Shown one piece after another: positions 17,046-26,136 of a DNA stretch of 60,226 bases; the first letter of the stretch is position 1; each line of letters starts with the position of its first letter. Position numbers and translations under genes: made by a program. Below the pieces are notes generated by a model. That model was given only the letters and a program-made list of their open reading frames with translations, made no database searches and was not told the origin of the DNA. The stretch lies in assembly GCA_017404265.1 (NCBI GenBank), contig JAFRCS010000008.1, forward strand, positions 1-60,226, read 5' to 3'. The stretch is from Mogibacterium sp. Its GTDB lineage: Bacteria > Bacillota > Clostridia > Peptostreptococcales > Anaerovoracaceae.

Positions 17046-19073
17046 TTACTGCGGATCCTTGTCGTTGTTGTCGAAGCTTACGACTTCGCGGTCATTCTTC
17101 TCGTCGACTGCAGCTTTGAGCTTTTCGAGTTCTTCTTTCATCTTTCTGCGCTGCTCTTCTTCCTGCTCCTTGGCGATACGCCTTGCCTCTTCGGCTTCTT
17201 CCTTGTTGCGGCGCTCGATGTCCTTCATCTCGCTGTCGAATTCCGCCTTTATGGTCTCAGGATCGGCTTCGCCCGTGAAAAGTCTCTCAAACTGGTCTCC
17301 GTCCAGAGTCTCGATCAGAAGCAGTGCCTGAGCGACTCTTTCGAATGCCGCGTCATACTCCTTCAGGAGATCTCTTGTTTCAGAATAGCACTGGCTGAGC
17401 AACGCGCGGATCTCGTGGTCGACTTCGGACGCGACTTCCTCAGAGTAGTTCTGGCGTGTCGAGAAGTCTCTTCCCAGGAATACCTCGTCACTCGTGCTGA
17501 ACGACACAGGTCCCAGTTTTTCGCTGAATCCGTATTTGGTTATCATCTGCCTTGCGATCTCAGTAGCACGCTCCAGGTCGTTGCTGGCTCCTGTCGAGAT
17601 ATCGTCTAGCTTGAGTTCCTCAGCAACACGTCCGCCCAGAAGATGCTTGATAGTGTTGATCATGTGGCCTTTGGTCTCAAAGAACCTGTCCTCTTCCGGC
17701 AGCCACATCGTGAATCCGCCGGCCATTCCTCTTGGGATGATAGTGATCTGATGCACAGGGTCCGATCCCGGAGTCGCTCTCATGACGATGGCGTGACCCG
17801 CCTCGTGATAAGCGGTCAGCTTCTTTTCCGCATCGGAGATGACTCTGGACTTCTTCTGAGGTCCGGCCATTACCTTTGTGGTGGCCTCTTCGATCTCATC
17901 CATCCTGATCTTTGTTCCGTTACGTCTCGCTGTCAGCAGAGCTGCCTCATTGATGAGGTTCTCGATGTCCGCAGGCGAGAATCCCGGTGTCCTCTTGGCG
18001 AGCACCTCAGGTGAAACATCATCGTCGAGCGGCTTGTTCTTTGTATAAAGTCTGAAGATCTCTTCCCTCGCCTTGATGTCAGGCATGCCGATGACGACCT
18101 GTCTGTCGAATCTGCCCGGTCTCAGAAGAGCCGGGTCGAGTACGTCAGGTCTGTTGGTCGCGGCCAGGATTATGATACCGAGGTTGCCGTCGAATCCGTC
18201 CATCTCAACGAGCAGCTGGTTGAGGGTCTGCTCTCTTTCGTCGTTGCCGCCGCCGAGGCCCGCGCCCCTGCGTCTTCCGACAGCGTCGATCTCATCGATG
18301 AACACGATGCACGGAGCGTTCTTCTTGGCCTCGTTAAAAAGGTCTCTTACTCTGGAAGCTCCGACACCAACGAACATCTCCACGAAGTCCGAACCGGAGA
18401 TCGTGAAGAATGGCACGCCCGCCTCACCTGCGCATGCGCGCGAGATATATGTCTTACCTGTACCCGGCTGGCCAACCAGCAGCACGCCCTTAGGAATGCG
18501 TGCTCCCAGCTTGGTGTACTTTCCCGGGTTCTTAAGGAAGTCTACTATTTCTGAGAGTTCTACCTTCTCCTCTTCGAGTCCGGCGACATCCTTGAATGTG
18601 ATCGACTTGGCGTCGCTCTTATAAAGCCTCGCCCGGTTTTTTCCGAACTGGAAGGCCTGTTTGTTGCCTCCCTGACTCATCATGAAATAGAAGAGGAAAC
18701 CCATTGCCGCTATCATAAGGATAGTAGGCAGTATGCTGAGCAGAGTGTACTCGCTCTTTGGAGGGTCACTGTCGAGCTCCAGCTTGCCTTTTTCAAGCAT
18801 CGGGTTTATCGTCTTCTCTTCAAGGTAGCTGATCTCCACCAGAGACGGAGAGTATGTCACTTCCTTGGTCCCGTCTTTCTTTGTGCCCGTCAGCCTTCTG
18901 TCGGTGATGTTTACGCTCTCAAAGTCACCCCTTTCAAGATGTGTGCTGAACTGTGAGAACTTCACTTCTTTGACTTCAGTGCTGTCTGACAGTCCGCGGA
19001 CCATCATGGAGAGCGCGAGCACGACCACAAAGATTATCAGGTATGTACCTATGCTGCGTCCGATATTCTTCAA
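17046..19073 (-). CDS. ftsH: ATP-dependent membrane zinc protease FtsH
   Basis: Membrane-anchored AAA+ protease for protein quality control. The 675-residue protein has two transmembrane segments (about 10-26 and 110-132), Walker A GQPGTGKT at 201-208, Walker B FIDE at 258-261, and the zinc motif HEAGH at 423-427. The C-terminal 70 residues are a highly charged coiled coil. Follows tilS by 75 bases; no hpt gene lies between them, unlike in many Firmicutes. Confidence 0.98.
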   Translation of the reverse strand: MKNIGRSIGTYLIIFVVVLALSMMVRGLSDSTEVKEVKFSQFSTHLERGDFESVNITDRRLTGTKKDGTKEVTYSPSLVEISYLEEKTINPMLEKGKLELDSDPPKSEYTLLSILPTILMIAAMGFLFYFMMSQGGNKQAFQFGKNRARLYKSDAKSITFKDVAGLEEEKVELSEIVDFLKNPGKYTKLGARIPKGVLLVGQPGTGKTYISRACAGEAGVPFFTISGSDFVEMFVGVGASRVRDLFNEAKKNAPCIVFIDEIDAVGRRRGAGLGGGNDEREQTLNQLLVEMDGFDGNLGIIILAATNRPDVLDPALLRPGRFDRQVVIGMPDIKAREEIFRLYTKNKPLDDDVSPEVLAKRTPGFSPADIENLINEAALLTARRNGTKIRMDEIEEATTKVMAGPQKKSRVISDAEKKLTAYHEAGHAIVMRATPGSDPVHQITIIPRGMAGGFTMWLPEEDRFFETKGHMINTIKHLLGGRVAEELKLDDISTGASNDLERATEIARQMITKYGFSEKLGPVSFSTSDEVFLGRDFSTRQNYSEEVASEVDHEIRALLSQCYSETRDLLKEYDAAFERVAQALLLIETLDGDQFERLFTGEADPETIKAEFDSEMKDIERRNKEEAEEARRIAKEQEEEQRRKMKEELEKLKAAVDEKNDREVVSFDNNDKDPQ

Positions 19074-19148
19074 TTCTTGTTTTCCTTTCTCTATCTAAAA
19101 AGTGGCACTAAAAAAGCCTCTTCTTTTGTGTCCCGAGCACAAATTTTA

Positions 19149-20576
19149 TCATATTGTCTCGTCAAGTTCAATCAAAAGAACACGCTTCGTTGAGTCTGTA
19201 ATATGAAATTTTGGTGAAAACCTGCCTTTTGTCCTCTCGCGTTCACCGGCGAAATGATCGCTCGGCAGGACCCACAGTACTTCACTGTCGATGCAGACCA
19301 TGAGGATGCTGTCTCTGGCGGCTTTTCTTACTTTGGAGTCTACAAGAAGATCCTGTATCTTTTTGCTGCCGTTCTTCATCGGAAGGTAGTCACCCTCGCG
19401 TCTTGTGCGGAGTTCGATATCTCCCAGTCTGCCCGGATACTCCCTGTTGAATTCATCAAAATCGAAGGCAGCATAAGGAGCGTCCTCATCCGGGGCGAAT
19501 TCCTTTGCCATTACCACCTGCGGATAGATGGCAATGCTGTCATCCGGCAGGATGACCTCTTCTGTCGCGGAGAAGATGATCTTGTCATATTCACGGCGGG
19601 CTCTGATACCGTACGGCAGGTCTATACCCGCTGACGGATGCTCGCTGTAAATGAGACTGACTATCGCCGTTACGTTCTCGTATGTAGCGCAGGACTCCAG
19701 CCTTAAAAGGCCAAAGACCATGCTTACAACACGGCTGTTGATGGAAGGTGGATTATCCTTGAGTTTGGTGATATCCAGGACAGCCTCCTCCTTTTCGCTG
19801 TTGATGTCTACGCAGTCGATGTAGTCAGTCAGCGCGATGTCTCTCAGCAGAGTGTCATCCATATAGGCCAGACCGGCATAGCGTCTCAGGTTGTCCTTGA
19901 TCTTCGGATTATAGTTCTTTTCGAGATACGGGATCAGCTCGTTTCTGATCTTGTTTCTCGTGTATGTGTTCTCATCGTTCGATTTGTCGATGTTTGGTTT
20001 CAGCTTGTTCTCTTTGATATATGCTTCGATATCCTTGCGCTCCACGTTGAGGAGCGGACGCACTATAAGATAGCCGCCCTCGGAGACTCTGACAGCCGGG
20101 ATACCGGCCAGCCCGTGTGGTCCTGTCCCGCGTATCAGTCTGAAGAGTATCGTCTCCGCCTGATCATCCGCGTTATGTGCAACCGTGATCACGATCTTGT
20201 CCGTAGGCACGCCATTCTCCTCAAGTTCTGCCGCGACCTCGTCAAATATCTGGTATCTGATCTCACGGCCTGCTTCCTCATGGGAGATGCCGAGTTCCTC
20301 CGCAAGATCCTTGCATGAAGCTTCGTAGATGCGAAGGTCAAGATCAAGGCGCTCGCAGATGTCCGTCAGATGATCGGCTTCCTCGTAGGCTTCAGGTCTA
20401 AGCATGTGATTGATATGGACCGGTACCAGCACGAGATCGTACATGTCCGCGATGCTTGAGAGAGCATGCAGAAGGCACAGCGAATCAGGCCCGCCGGAAA
20501 CGCCGATGATGACAGCGGAGCCTGGAGCGATGAGACCGTTATCTATGATAGTGTCGATGATATAATTCCGTTTCAT
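19149..20576 (-). CDS. tilS: tRNA(Ile) lysidine synthetase TilS
   Basis: Converts C34 of tRNA-Ile(CAU) to lysidine so that AUA is read correctly. The 475-residue protein has the PP-loop SGGPDS at 27-32, the central ATPase domain with HNADDQAET, and the TilS C-terminal domains (substrate-binding and the domain near 380-470). Separated from tatD by 17 bases. Essential; identity certain. Confidence 0.97.
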   Translation of the reverse strand: MKRNYIIDTIIDNGLIAPGSAVIIGVSGGPDSLCLLHALSSIADMYDLVLVPVHINHMLRPEAYEEADHLTDICERLDLDLRIYEASCKDLAEELGISHEEAGREIRYQIFDEVAAELEENGVPTDKIVITVAHNADDQAETILFRLIRGTGPHGLAGIPAVRVSEGGYLIVRPLLNVERKDIEAYIKENKLKPNIDKSNDENTYTRNKIRNELIPYLEKNYNPKIKDNLRRYAGLAYMDDTLLRDIALTDYIDCVDINSEKEEAVLDITKLKDNPPSINSRVVSMVFGLLRLESCATYENVTAIVSLIYSEHPSAGIDLPYGIRARREYDKIIFSATEEVILPDDSIAIYPQVVMAKEFAPDEDAPYAAFDFDEFNREYPGRLGDIELRTRREGDYLPMKNGSKKIQDLLVDSKVRKAARDSILMVCIDSEVLWVLPSDHFAGERERTKGRFSPKFHITDSTKRVLLIELDETI

Positions 20577-20593
20577 ACCCTTTTTATGTGCCG

Positions 20594-21421
20594 CTAAATC
20601 CCGAAGAATCTCTTACCGTTTTCTGTCAGGATGCGCGCGGCCTCTTCATATTCAAATCCTTTCAGGACTGCCATGCGCCGCACTATGTGCTCGATATATT
20701 CTGATCTGTTTGGACGGCCGCGCAGAGGTTCAGGTGCCATATACGGTGCGTCGGTCTCCGACAGCAGGTATTCTATAGGTACCCGTCTGACCACCTCAGC
20801 TGCCTTCTTTCCGTTTTTGAATGTGACCGGGCCGCCGAGCGAGATCGTGGCTCCGATCTTCACATATTCAAGAGCTAGCTCGGACGAGCCCGAGAAGCAG
20901 TGCATCTGAACGCGCGCGTCGGGCTCGCTTCCGCCGCCCGCGGCGGGACGGCCCGGGAACCACGACTTGCGTTCATCTGAAAATGCCCCTTCCTCTTTAA
21001 GGATGTCCATCGTCAGCTGATGCGCGTCACGCGAGTGTATCATGATAGGCATCCTGAGCTCGTTGGCCAGCCTTATCTGCTTTCTGAATAGTTCCTGCTG
21101 CTCTTCCCTGTCGTCCGTACCGTAATAGAAGTCGAGTCCTATCTCGCCAATGGCTACGGCTTTAGGATCTGCAGCCAGTTTTCTTATCTCTTCGATGTCG
21201 GTGTCTGTATATGTCGACGCGTGATCGGGATGGATCCCGACGGCAGCATAGCACCACGGATAGTCAGCCGCGTCAGCAAGCGCCTGCTTAGCCGATTCGA
21301 CGCAATCTGCCACGTCAATGATGAAGGCGACCTCAGACGCCTCTATCCCGGCCGCCAGAGATCGCCGCTCTTCATCAGTGTATTTCTCGTAATTCAGATG
21401 TGTATGTGCGTCAAACAGCAT
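20594..21421 (-). CDS. tatD: TatD-family metal-dependent DNase
   Basis: A 275-residue TIM-barrel hydrolase with metal ligands in FDAHTHLN (H6, H8), the EIGLDFYYG glutamate, HSRDA, HCFSGS and the TDAP aspartate. Family members are 3'-5' DNases used in repair and DNA turnover. A small insert rich in glycine and arginine (about 150-165, WFPGRPAAGGGSEPD) departs from the usual pattern. Its ATG shares a base with the metG stop (TAATG), implying coupling. Confidence 0.93.
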   Translation of the reverse strand: MLFDAHTHLNYEKYTDEERRSLAAGIEASEVAFIIDVADCVESAKQALADAADYPWCYAAVGIHPDHASTYTDTDIEEIRKLAADPKAVAIGEIGLDFYYGTDDREEQQELFRKQIRLANELRMPIMIHSRDAHQLTMDILKEEGAFSDERKSWFPGRPAAGGGSEPDARVQMHCFSGSSELALEYVKIGATISLGGPVTFKNGKKAAEVVRRVPIEYLLSETDAPYMAPEPLRGRPNRSEYIEHIVRRMAVLKGFEYEEAARILTENGKRFFGI

Positions 21422-23001
21422 TACTTAGCTCCGAGCGCGTACAGCTCCTCAAGCTCCTTGTCGATGTCGAGTCTCGGGAAGAGCATGTCGCCCTTCTCCA
21501 CCTTGCATCCGTCCATCTGGTAGAACTCAAACGCATCCTCCCATACTACCGGCACGTCCGCGAGTCCCAGCTGGGCTCTCATGCGGTCTGTAGTAGTGTG
21601 CATGTAAGGCTCTATCAGTATCGAGACAATTCTCAGAGCCTCGGCGAGGTTCCTCATGACTGTGTCGAGCTCAGCCTTCTTTGTCTCATCCTTTGCGAGG
21701 ACCCAAGGAGTCTTTTCATCAATGTATTTGTTTGCGCGTCTAATGAGGATCCATATCTCCTCAAGCGCCATGTTGTATTTGAACTCGTCCATGTTGGCGG
21801 CAACCTTGTCAGCAGCTGATGTCGCCAGAGCGATGAGCTCGTCGTCGATCGCGTCTCTCGTAGTCGCTGCAGGAACTTCGCCTCCGCAGTACTTGGCTAT
21901 CATGGAAACAGTCCTTGAAAGCAGGTTTCCGAGGTCGTTTGCGAGATCGAAGTTCATGCGCCTCAGCATTACCTCGTTGGTGAAGCTTCCGTCCTGTCCG
22001 AATGTGTACTCACGGAGCAGGAAGTACTTCAGGGCATCGATGCCGTAACGCTCGATCAGAACTACAGGATCGATCACGTCAGCGCCCTTTGCAGCCTTTG
22101 ACTTGCTGACCTTCTCTCCTCCGAGAAGCAGCCAGCCGTGGCCTCTTACCTGCTTAGGAAGCGGCAGGTCCGCGCTCATCAGCATTGCCGGCCATATGAT
22201 TGAGTGGAATCTTACGATCTCCTTGCCCACCAGGTGGACGTCCGCAGGCCAGTACTTGTTGTACTTTTCAGGCTCATCAGGCCAGCCCAGCGCGGTGATA
22301 TAGTTGGAGAGCGCGTCGACCCATACGTACATTACGTGCTTAGGGTCGTTAGGCACCGGGATGCCCCAGTCGAATGTGCATCTCGAAACGCAGAGATCCT
22401 CAAGGCCCTGCTCGATGAAGCTCCTCATCTCATTTCTTCTTGTCTCAGGCTCCAGGAATTCCGGATGCTCGTCATAGAGCTTCAGGATCTTGTCGGCGTA
22501 GTTGGACAACTTGAAGAAATATGCTTCCTCACTTGCCTTCTCAACAGGCCTTCCGCAATCCGGGCAGCAGCCGTTGACAAGCTGTGACTCAGTCCAGAAT
22601 GCCTCGCACTCCTTGCAGTAGAGGCCTTCATAAGCGCCTTTATAGATATCGCCCTTATCGTACATCCTCTTCCAGATCTCCTGGACCCTCTTCATGTGTC
22701 TTTCCTCAGTCGTCCTGATGAAGTCATCATAAGAGATCTCCATGGTCGCCCACAGGTCCTTGATGCCCGCGACTATCTCATCGACATACTCCTGAGGAGT
22801 AACGCCCTTTTCGATAGCCTTGGTCTGGATCTTCTGACCGTGTTCATCTGTTCCAGTGAGGAACATGACGTCGTAGCCCTGCAGTCTCTTGAAGCGTGCC
22901 ATGGCGTCAGCCATGACCGTGCAGTAGGTGTGTCCGATGTGCAGGTTAGCGCTTGGGTAGTAGATCGGTGTAGTGATGTAGTAAGTGCCTTTGTTCTCCA
23001 T
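21421..23001 (-). CDS. metG: Methionyl-tRNA synthetase
   Basis: Charges tRNA-Met. The 526-residue protein has the HIGH motif at 21-24, a zinc knuckle with C-x2-C and C-x2-C spacing (about 127-147, ending CCPDCG), and the KMSKS-like KVSKSK. The C-terminal tRNA-binding (beta-type) domain is absent, as in short MetRS forms. Preceded by a small membrane-protein gene 32 bases upstream. No T-box is visible before it. Confidence 0.97.
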   Translation of the reverse strand: MENKGTYYITTPIYYPSANLHIGHTYCTVMADAMARFKRLQGYDVMFLTGTDEHGQKIQTKAIEKGVTPQEYVDEIVAGIKDLWATMEISYDDFIRTTEERHMKRVQEIWKRMYDKGDIYKGAYEGLYCKECEAFWTESQLVNGCCPDCGRPVEKASEEAYFFKLSNYADKILKLYDEHPEFLEPETRRNEMRSFIEQGLEDLCVSRCTFDWGIPVPNDPKHVMYVWVDALSNYITALGWPDEPEKYNKYWPADVHLVGKEIVRFHSIIWPAMLMSADLPLPKQVRGHGWLLLGGEKVSKSKAAKGADVIDPVVLIERYGIDALKYFLLREYTFGQDGSFTNEVMLRRMNFDLANDLGNLLSRTVSMIAKYCGGEVPAATTRDAIDDELIALATSAADKVAANMDEFKYNMALEEIWILIRRANKYIDEKTPWVLAKDETKKAELDTVMRNLAEALRIVSILIEPYMHTTTDRMRAQLGLADVPVVWEDAFEFYQMDGCKVEKGDMLFPRLDIDKELEELYALGAK

Positions 23002-23033
23002 TGTCTTCCTTCTTTCCGCTCGAATGAGAGCTT

Positions 23034-23201
23034 CTAGTTTGCTGCGTATTCCTTCTCGTCGATGCTCCAGTCGCCGCTCTCCGGTTCTTTTTCAAACACG
23101 AATGAATCCACGAGTCTTGACGTTGCTGCCGCGAGTGCCCAGATGGCTGCGCTTATGATCAGTGCGCCGAATACGGATATCTCGATTTTCTTGTTCTTCA
23201 T
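23034..23201 (-). CDS. Small single-pass membrane protein, unknown
   Basis: A 55-residue protein with a basic start (MKNKKIEIS), one hydrophobic segment (about 7-28) and an acidic tail. ATG at 23201 chosen because aaaaggag lies seven bases before it; ten extra codons upstream have no such support. First gene of the metG operon with an extended -10 promoter just upstream. Not recognised; it might help locate or tune a membrane process, but nothing shows this. Confidence 0.6.
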   Translation of the reverse strand: MKNKKIEISVFGALIISAAIWALAAATSRLVDSFVFEKEPESGDWSIDEKEYAAN

Positions 23202-23245
23202 GTCTTTTCTCCTTTTGCAGTCCCACCCCAAAAGTCAACATTAAG

Positions 23246-23251
23246 ATTATA
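23246..23251 (-). promoter_or_regulatory. Extended -10 promoter of the metG operon
   Basis: Minus strand TGG-TATAAT (TATAAT at 23251-23246). No good -35 box is present, as usual for extended -10 promoters. Its start site would lie near 23239, about 38 bases before the small membrane-protein ATG. Confidence 0.6.
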
Positions 23252-23270
23252 CCACGCATGCACGCCGATG

Positions 23271-23285
23271 TGCTATCATAAAGAC
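23271..23285 (+). promoter_or_regulatory. Extended -10 promoter ending six bases before an ATG (leaderless candidate)
   Basis: TGC-TATCAT (TATCAT 23274-23279), then six bases, then the ATG at 23286. No ribosome site is present before this ATG. Transcription would begin at or within one base of the start codon. Confidence 0.4.
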
Positions 23286-23726
23286 ATGAAAATGCCTGAC
23301 AGAAGAAAACTGAAAAGAGGCGCTTATACAGCGGCGCAGTGGACCTGGGGCCTGCCTCAGACCATGATCGGGGCTGCCCTCTTCATGGCGCACAGAAAGA
23401 ACGAGCACTTCGACTACAACGGAGCGCGTGCCACGGTATGGGATAAGGACTCCGGAGTCTCTCTCGGAAGGTATATTTTTGTGCCGCGCAGCAGAAGCGG
23501 CAAAGTGGATGATTTTCTGCTCGATCACGAGTACGGTCACACGCTCCAGTCGCTGATCCTGGGGCCGTTCTACCTCATCTTTGTCGGAGCTCCTTCCATC
23601 CTCTGGAACCGGCTCCCTCATTTCAGACGCAAAAGAAAACGGACCGGAAAGTCTTACTACTCCGCTCCGTTTGAAAGTTCAGCCAACCGCCTTGCCGCAA
23701 GAGCCGGCCACAGGCATCATCACTAA
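23286..23726 (+). CDS. Uncharacterised protein with HEYGH motif
   Basis: A 146-residue basic protein. It has an HEYGHTLQ motif (about residues 76-83 from the chosen start) resembling a zinc-metalloprotease helix HExxH, one hydrophobic stretch after it (LILGPFYLIFVGA), and a basic, histidine-ended tail. Start 23286 is preferred because the protein pattern begins there, but no ribosome site exists; 23292 is an alternative. Convergent with the next gene, whose stop lies seven bases away. Possibly a small membrane-linked metalloprotein (inference). Confidence 0.6.
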   Translation: MKMPDRRKLKRGAYTAAQWTWGLPQTMIGAALFMAHRKNEHFDYNGARATVWDKDSGVSLGRYIFVPRSRSGKVDDFLLDHEYGHTLQSLILGPFYLIFVGAPSILWNRLPHFRRKRKRTGKSYYSAPFESSANRLAARAGHRHHH

Positions 23727-23732
23727 TACCTG

Positions 23733-24716
23733 TTACCACTCAGTGCCCGCGCCTGCCGCGAGCGCTTTTTCATATATCAGTTTTGCAGCCACCAGATCCT
23801 GAGAGGCTACTCCCACTGATTCGAACACGATGATCTCATCATCGCTCTCACGCCCCTTGATACGTCCGTCCATGACGTCGCCCAGGCTTCCCTGGATGTC
23901 GCTGTCCTTTATCGTTCCATCAGCCAAAGGTATTAGAAGGTCTCCTGACTCCGAGAGCACCGCGTCCTTGAAGTCGCATATGATCTTCGAAGCGCGCGGC
24001 AGCACGGCCGGATCTAGCTCGTGCTTCTCAGGCTCGTACGTGCCGACACAGCTTATGGTGCAGCCCGGCTTGATCTTTGTCCCGTCAAACACAGGCACGG
24101 ATGACGTCGTGACAGTGATCACGAGGTCTGCGTCCTCTACTGCCTGATCAGCGTTTTCCGCCGGCAGGATCTCTGCGCCGTATTGTCCGAGTTCTTCCCG
24201 CATCTTCTCGCAGAATGCCTCTAATCTCTCACGGTTGCGCGAGTATACCCAGACCTTTTCAAGTTTTCTTACGCAAAGCATCGCTTCGAGCTGCTCAGGC
24301 GCCTGTCCTCCTGTACCGATAAGCGCTCCTACCCTGCAATCCTTCTTCGCGAGTATGTCGAACGCCGCTCCTGATGCCGCGCCTGTCCTCATGCGTGTGA
24401 CCGTCGATCCGTCGAGCATCGCCACTATATATCCCGTCTTTCCGTCAAGCAGAAGCACCTGGGCCGGGCACGCTTCGAGCCCCATCTCAGGGTTGTGAGG
24501 AAAAACGCTGATGATCTTCACGGCTGCCGCCGCTTCAGAAGCTGCGTAAGACGGCATAAAGAGAAATGTCCCCTCATGCGCCGGAGCCTTGATGCCCGTC
24601 CGGAGCGGCACCTCTACCGTGCCGTTTGCGATCATCCGGAATGCGGTTTTGTCGGCCTCTACGATATCTCTCATAGAGACCACACTCTTGATTTCTTTCT
24701 CGTTAAGCAGAAGCAT
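23733..24716 (-). CDS. Ornithine cyclodeaminase / mu-crystallin family protein
   Basis: A 327-residue NAD(P)-dependent enzyme. The N-terminal half holds LRTGIKAP and the substrate-binding region; a Rossmann segment GALIGTGGQAPEQLEAM (about 130-146) and an ESVGVASQDL motif near the C-terminus fit the family. Members include ornithine cyclodeaminase, alanine dehydrogenase and ketimine reductases, so the substrate is open. Ribosome site ggagg upstream of the ATG. Single-gene unit before the oxidoreductase operon terminator. Confidence 0.88.
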   Translation of the reverse strand: MLLLNEKEIKSVVSMRDIVEADKTAFRMIANGTVEVPLRTGIKAPAHEGTFLFMPSYAASEAAAAVKIISVFPHNPEMGLEACPAQVLLLDGKTGYIVAMLDGSTVTRMRTGAASGAAFDILAKKDCRVGALIGTGGQAPEQLEAMLCVRKLEKVWVYSRNRERLEAFCEKMREELGQYGAEILPAENADQAVEDADLVITVTTSSVPVFDGTKIKPGCTISCVGTYEPEKHELDPAVLPRASKIICDFKDAVLSESGDLLIPLADGTIKDSDIQGSLGDVMDGRIKGRESDDEIIVFESVGVASQDLVAAKLIYEKALAAGAGTEW

Positions 24717-24763
24717 ATATCCATACCTCCGTTGTTATTATAGGAATCATTATAAAACATTTC

Positions 24764-24796
24764 ATAGAAAAAGAGGATGGTTTTGGCCATCCTCTT
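24764..24796 (-). terminator. Terminator of the 2-oxoacid oxidoreductase operon
   Basis: Minus strand AAGAGGATGG (24796-24787), loop CCAAAA, CCATCCTCTT (24780-24771), then TTTCT. It lies 14 bases after the gamma-subunit stop. Confidence 0.9.
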
Positions 24797-24810
24797 CATC
24801 GTTGTTTTGA

Positions 24811-25362
24811 TTATTCTGCTTTCTGCTTGCGGCCGATCTCAAGACCCATCCTGAACGCTTCAACGTTAGGTGCGATCAGTTTTTCCTTGGCAGCAAACTT
24901 GTGAGCAATGCCCTTTTCGATGACTTCCGCCGGAACGGCGTCAGTAGCTCCGACATAAACGCCCAGCATGATGACGTTGAGCGCTCTTGGATTGCCTATG
25001 TCGATGGACATCTGTGTTACCGGCGCCTTGATGACGTTGATGTCGTCTCTGTCGATCGGGTCAGTAACGATGGTGCTGTTCACAAACAGGTTGCCGCCCG
25101 GCTTGAGGTTGCCGATGAACTTGTGCAGCGATGGTCCGTTCATTACTACGAGGTCCTCAAGACTGTAGCTTACAGGAGCTCCGATCGGCTCGTCCGAGAT
25201 AACTACGTAGCAGTTGGCCGTGCCGCCTCTCATGGCAGCTCCGTACGAAGGGAAAAACGTTACATTCAGGTCTGTTGCCTGTGATGTAGCCTCAGCGAGG
25301 AGCTTGCCCATCGTCATGACTCCCTGTCCGCCGAATCCGGCGATCATAAGATTTCTTTCCAT
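24811..25362 (-). CDS. 2-oxoacid:ferredoxin oxidoreductase, gamma subunit
   Basis: A 183-residue subunit with the glycine-rich start NLMIAGFGGQGVMTMGKLL typical of the gamma domain of these CoA-acylating enzymes. Last gene of a four-gene operon in the order ferredoxin-alpha-beta-gamma. It completes a complex that oxidatively decarboxylates a branched-chain or other 2-oxoacid to acyl-CoA and reduced ferredoxin. Substrate is discussed under the alpha subunit. Confidence 0.93.
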   Translation of the reverse strand: MERNLMIAGFGGQGVMTMGKLLAEATSQATDLNVTFFPSYGAAMRGGTANCYVVISDEPIGAPVSYSLEDLVVMNGPSLHKFIGNLKPGGNLFVNSTIVTDPIDRDDINVIKAPVTQMSIDIGNPRALNVIMLGVYVGATDAVPAEVIEKGIAHKFAAKEKLIAPNVEAFRMGLEIGRKQKAE

Positions 25363-25374
25363 GGTCTGCCTCCT

Positions 25375-26136
25375 TTACTGCTTCTTCTCTCCGCCGTCAC
25401 GGAATACTCCGAGCGGATACTCTGCGAACATCTTCTCTCTGAGGAAGTCGAGCGACTTGAGCGGATCGAGTCCCCAGTTTGTAGGGCACGATGTTACGAT
25501 CTCAACCATCGAGTAGCCCTTGCCTTCCATCTGATACTTGAATGCTTTCTTGATGGCGTTTCTGGCCTTGATGACATTCTGCGGTGTATCGCAACTGACT
25601 CTCTCGATATAGTATGGAGCTGTCAGCTGGTTGATGATCTCCGACATGTGCATCGGATAGCCGTGCTCTTCAGGATTACGTCCGCCAGGTGTCGTTGTCG
25701 ACTTCATGCCTACGAGTGTCGTAGGAGCCATCTGTCCGCCTGTCATTCCGTAGATTCCGTTGTTGACGAATACGACTGTGAAGTTCTCGCCTCTGTTGGC
25801 AGCGGACATCGTCTCAGCGAGTCCGATAGCCGCGAGGTCGCCGTCGCCCTGATATGTGTATACCAGCGAGTCCGGCGAGGACCTCTTGATTCCTGTAGCG
25901 ACAGCGCCGGCTCTTCCGTGAGCAGCGATGGTCGCGTCATGGGATACATAGAACTGTCCGAGTCCGCAGCAGCCTACTCCCTCCACTCTTACGAGCTTGT
26001 CAAGCATTCCGAGTTCTTCCGCGGCCTCTCCGATGATCTTATGGATCGTGCTGTGCATGCAGCCCGGGCAGAATCCGGATACCGCATCAGGCAGTATGCC
26101 TTTTGTCCTGGTATAGACTTTCTTTTCTTCAGCCAT
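25375..26136 (-). CDS. 2-oxoacid:ferredoxin oxidoreductase, beta (TPP-binding) subunit
   Basis: A 253-residue thiamine-diphosphate-binding subunit. The TPP motif runs from GDGDLAAIGL to the NNGIYGMTGGQ segment (about 95-135). A cysteine-containing GFCPGCMHSTIH start is typical. Its ATG shares one base with the alpha stop (TAATG), so synthesis of the subunits is coupled. Confidence 0.94.
   Translation of the reverse strand: MAEEKKVYTRTKGILPDAVSGFCPGCMHSTIHKIIGEAAEELGMLDKLVRVEGVGCCGLGQFYVSHDATIAAHGRAGAVATGIKRSSPDSLVYTYQGDGDLAAIGLAETMSAANRGENFTVVFVNNGIYGMTGGQMAPTTLVGMKSTTTPGGRNPEEHGYPMHMSEIINQLTAPYYIERVSCDTPQNVIKARNAIKKAFKYQMEGKGYSMVEIVTSCPTNWGLDPLKSLDFLREKMFAEYPLGVFRDGGEKKQ

Noticed and set aside
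23002..23245. T-box leader before metG
   Set aside because: No T-box motif (such as TGGNACCGCG) and the space is filled by a small gene.
23247..23621. Minus-strand open frame of 124 codons
   Set aside because: It is antisense to the HEYGH protein and covers the metG promoter; no ribosome site or family match.
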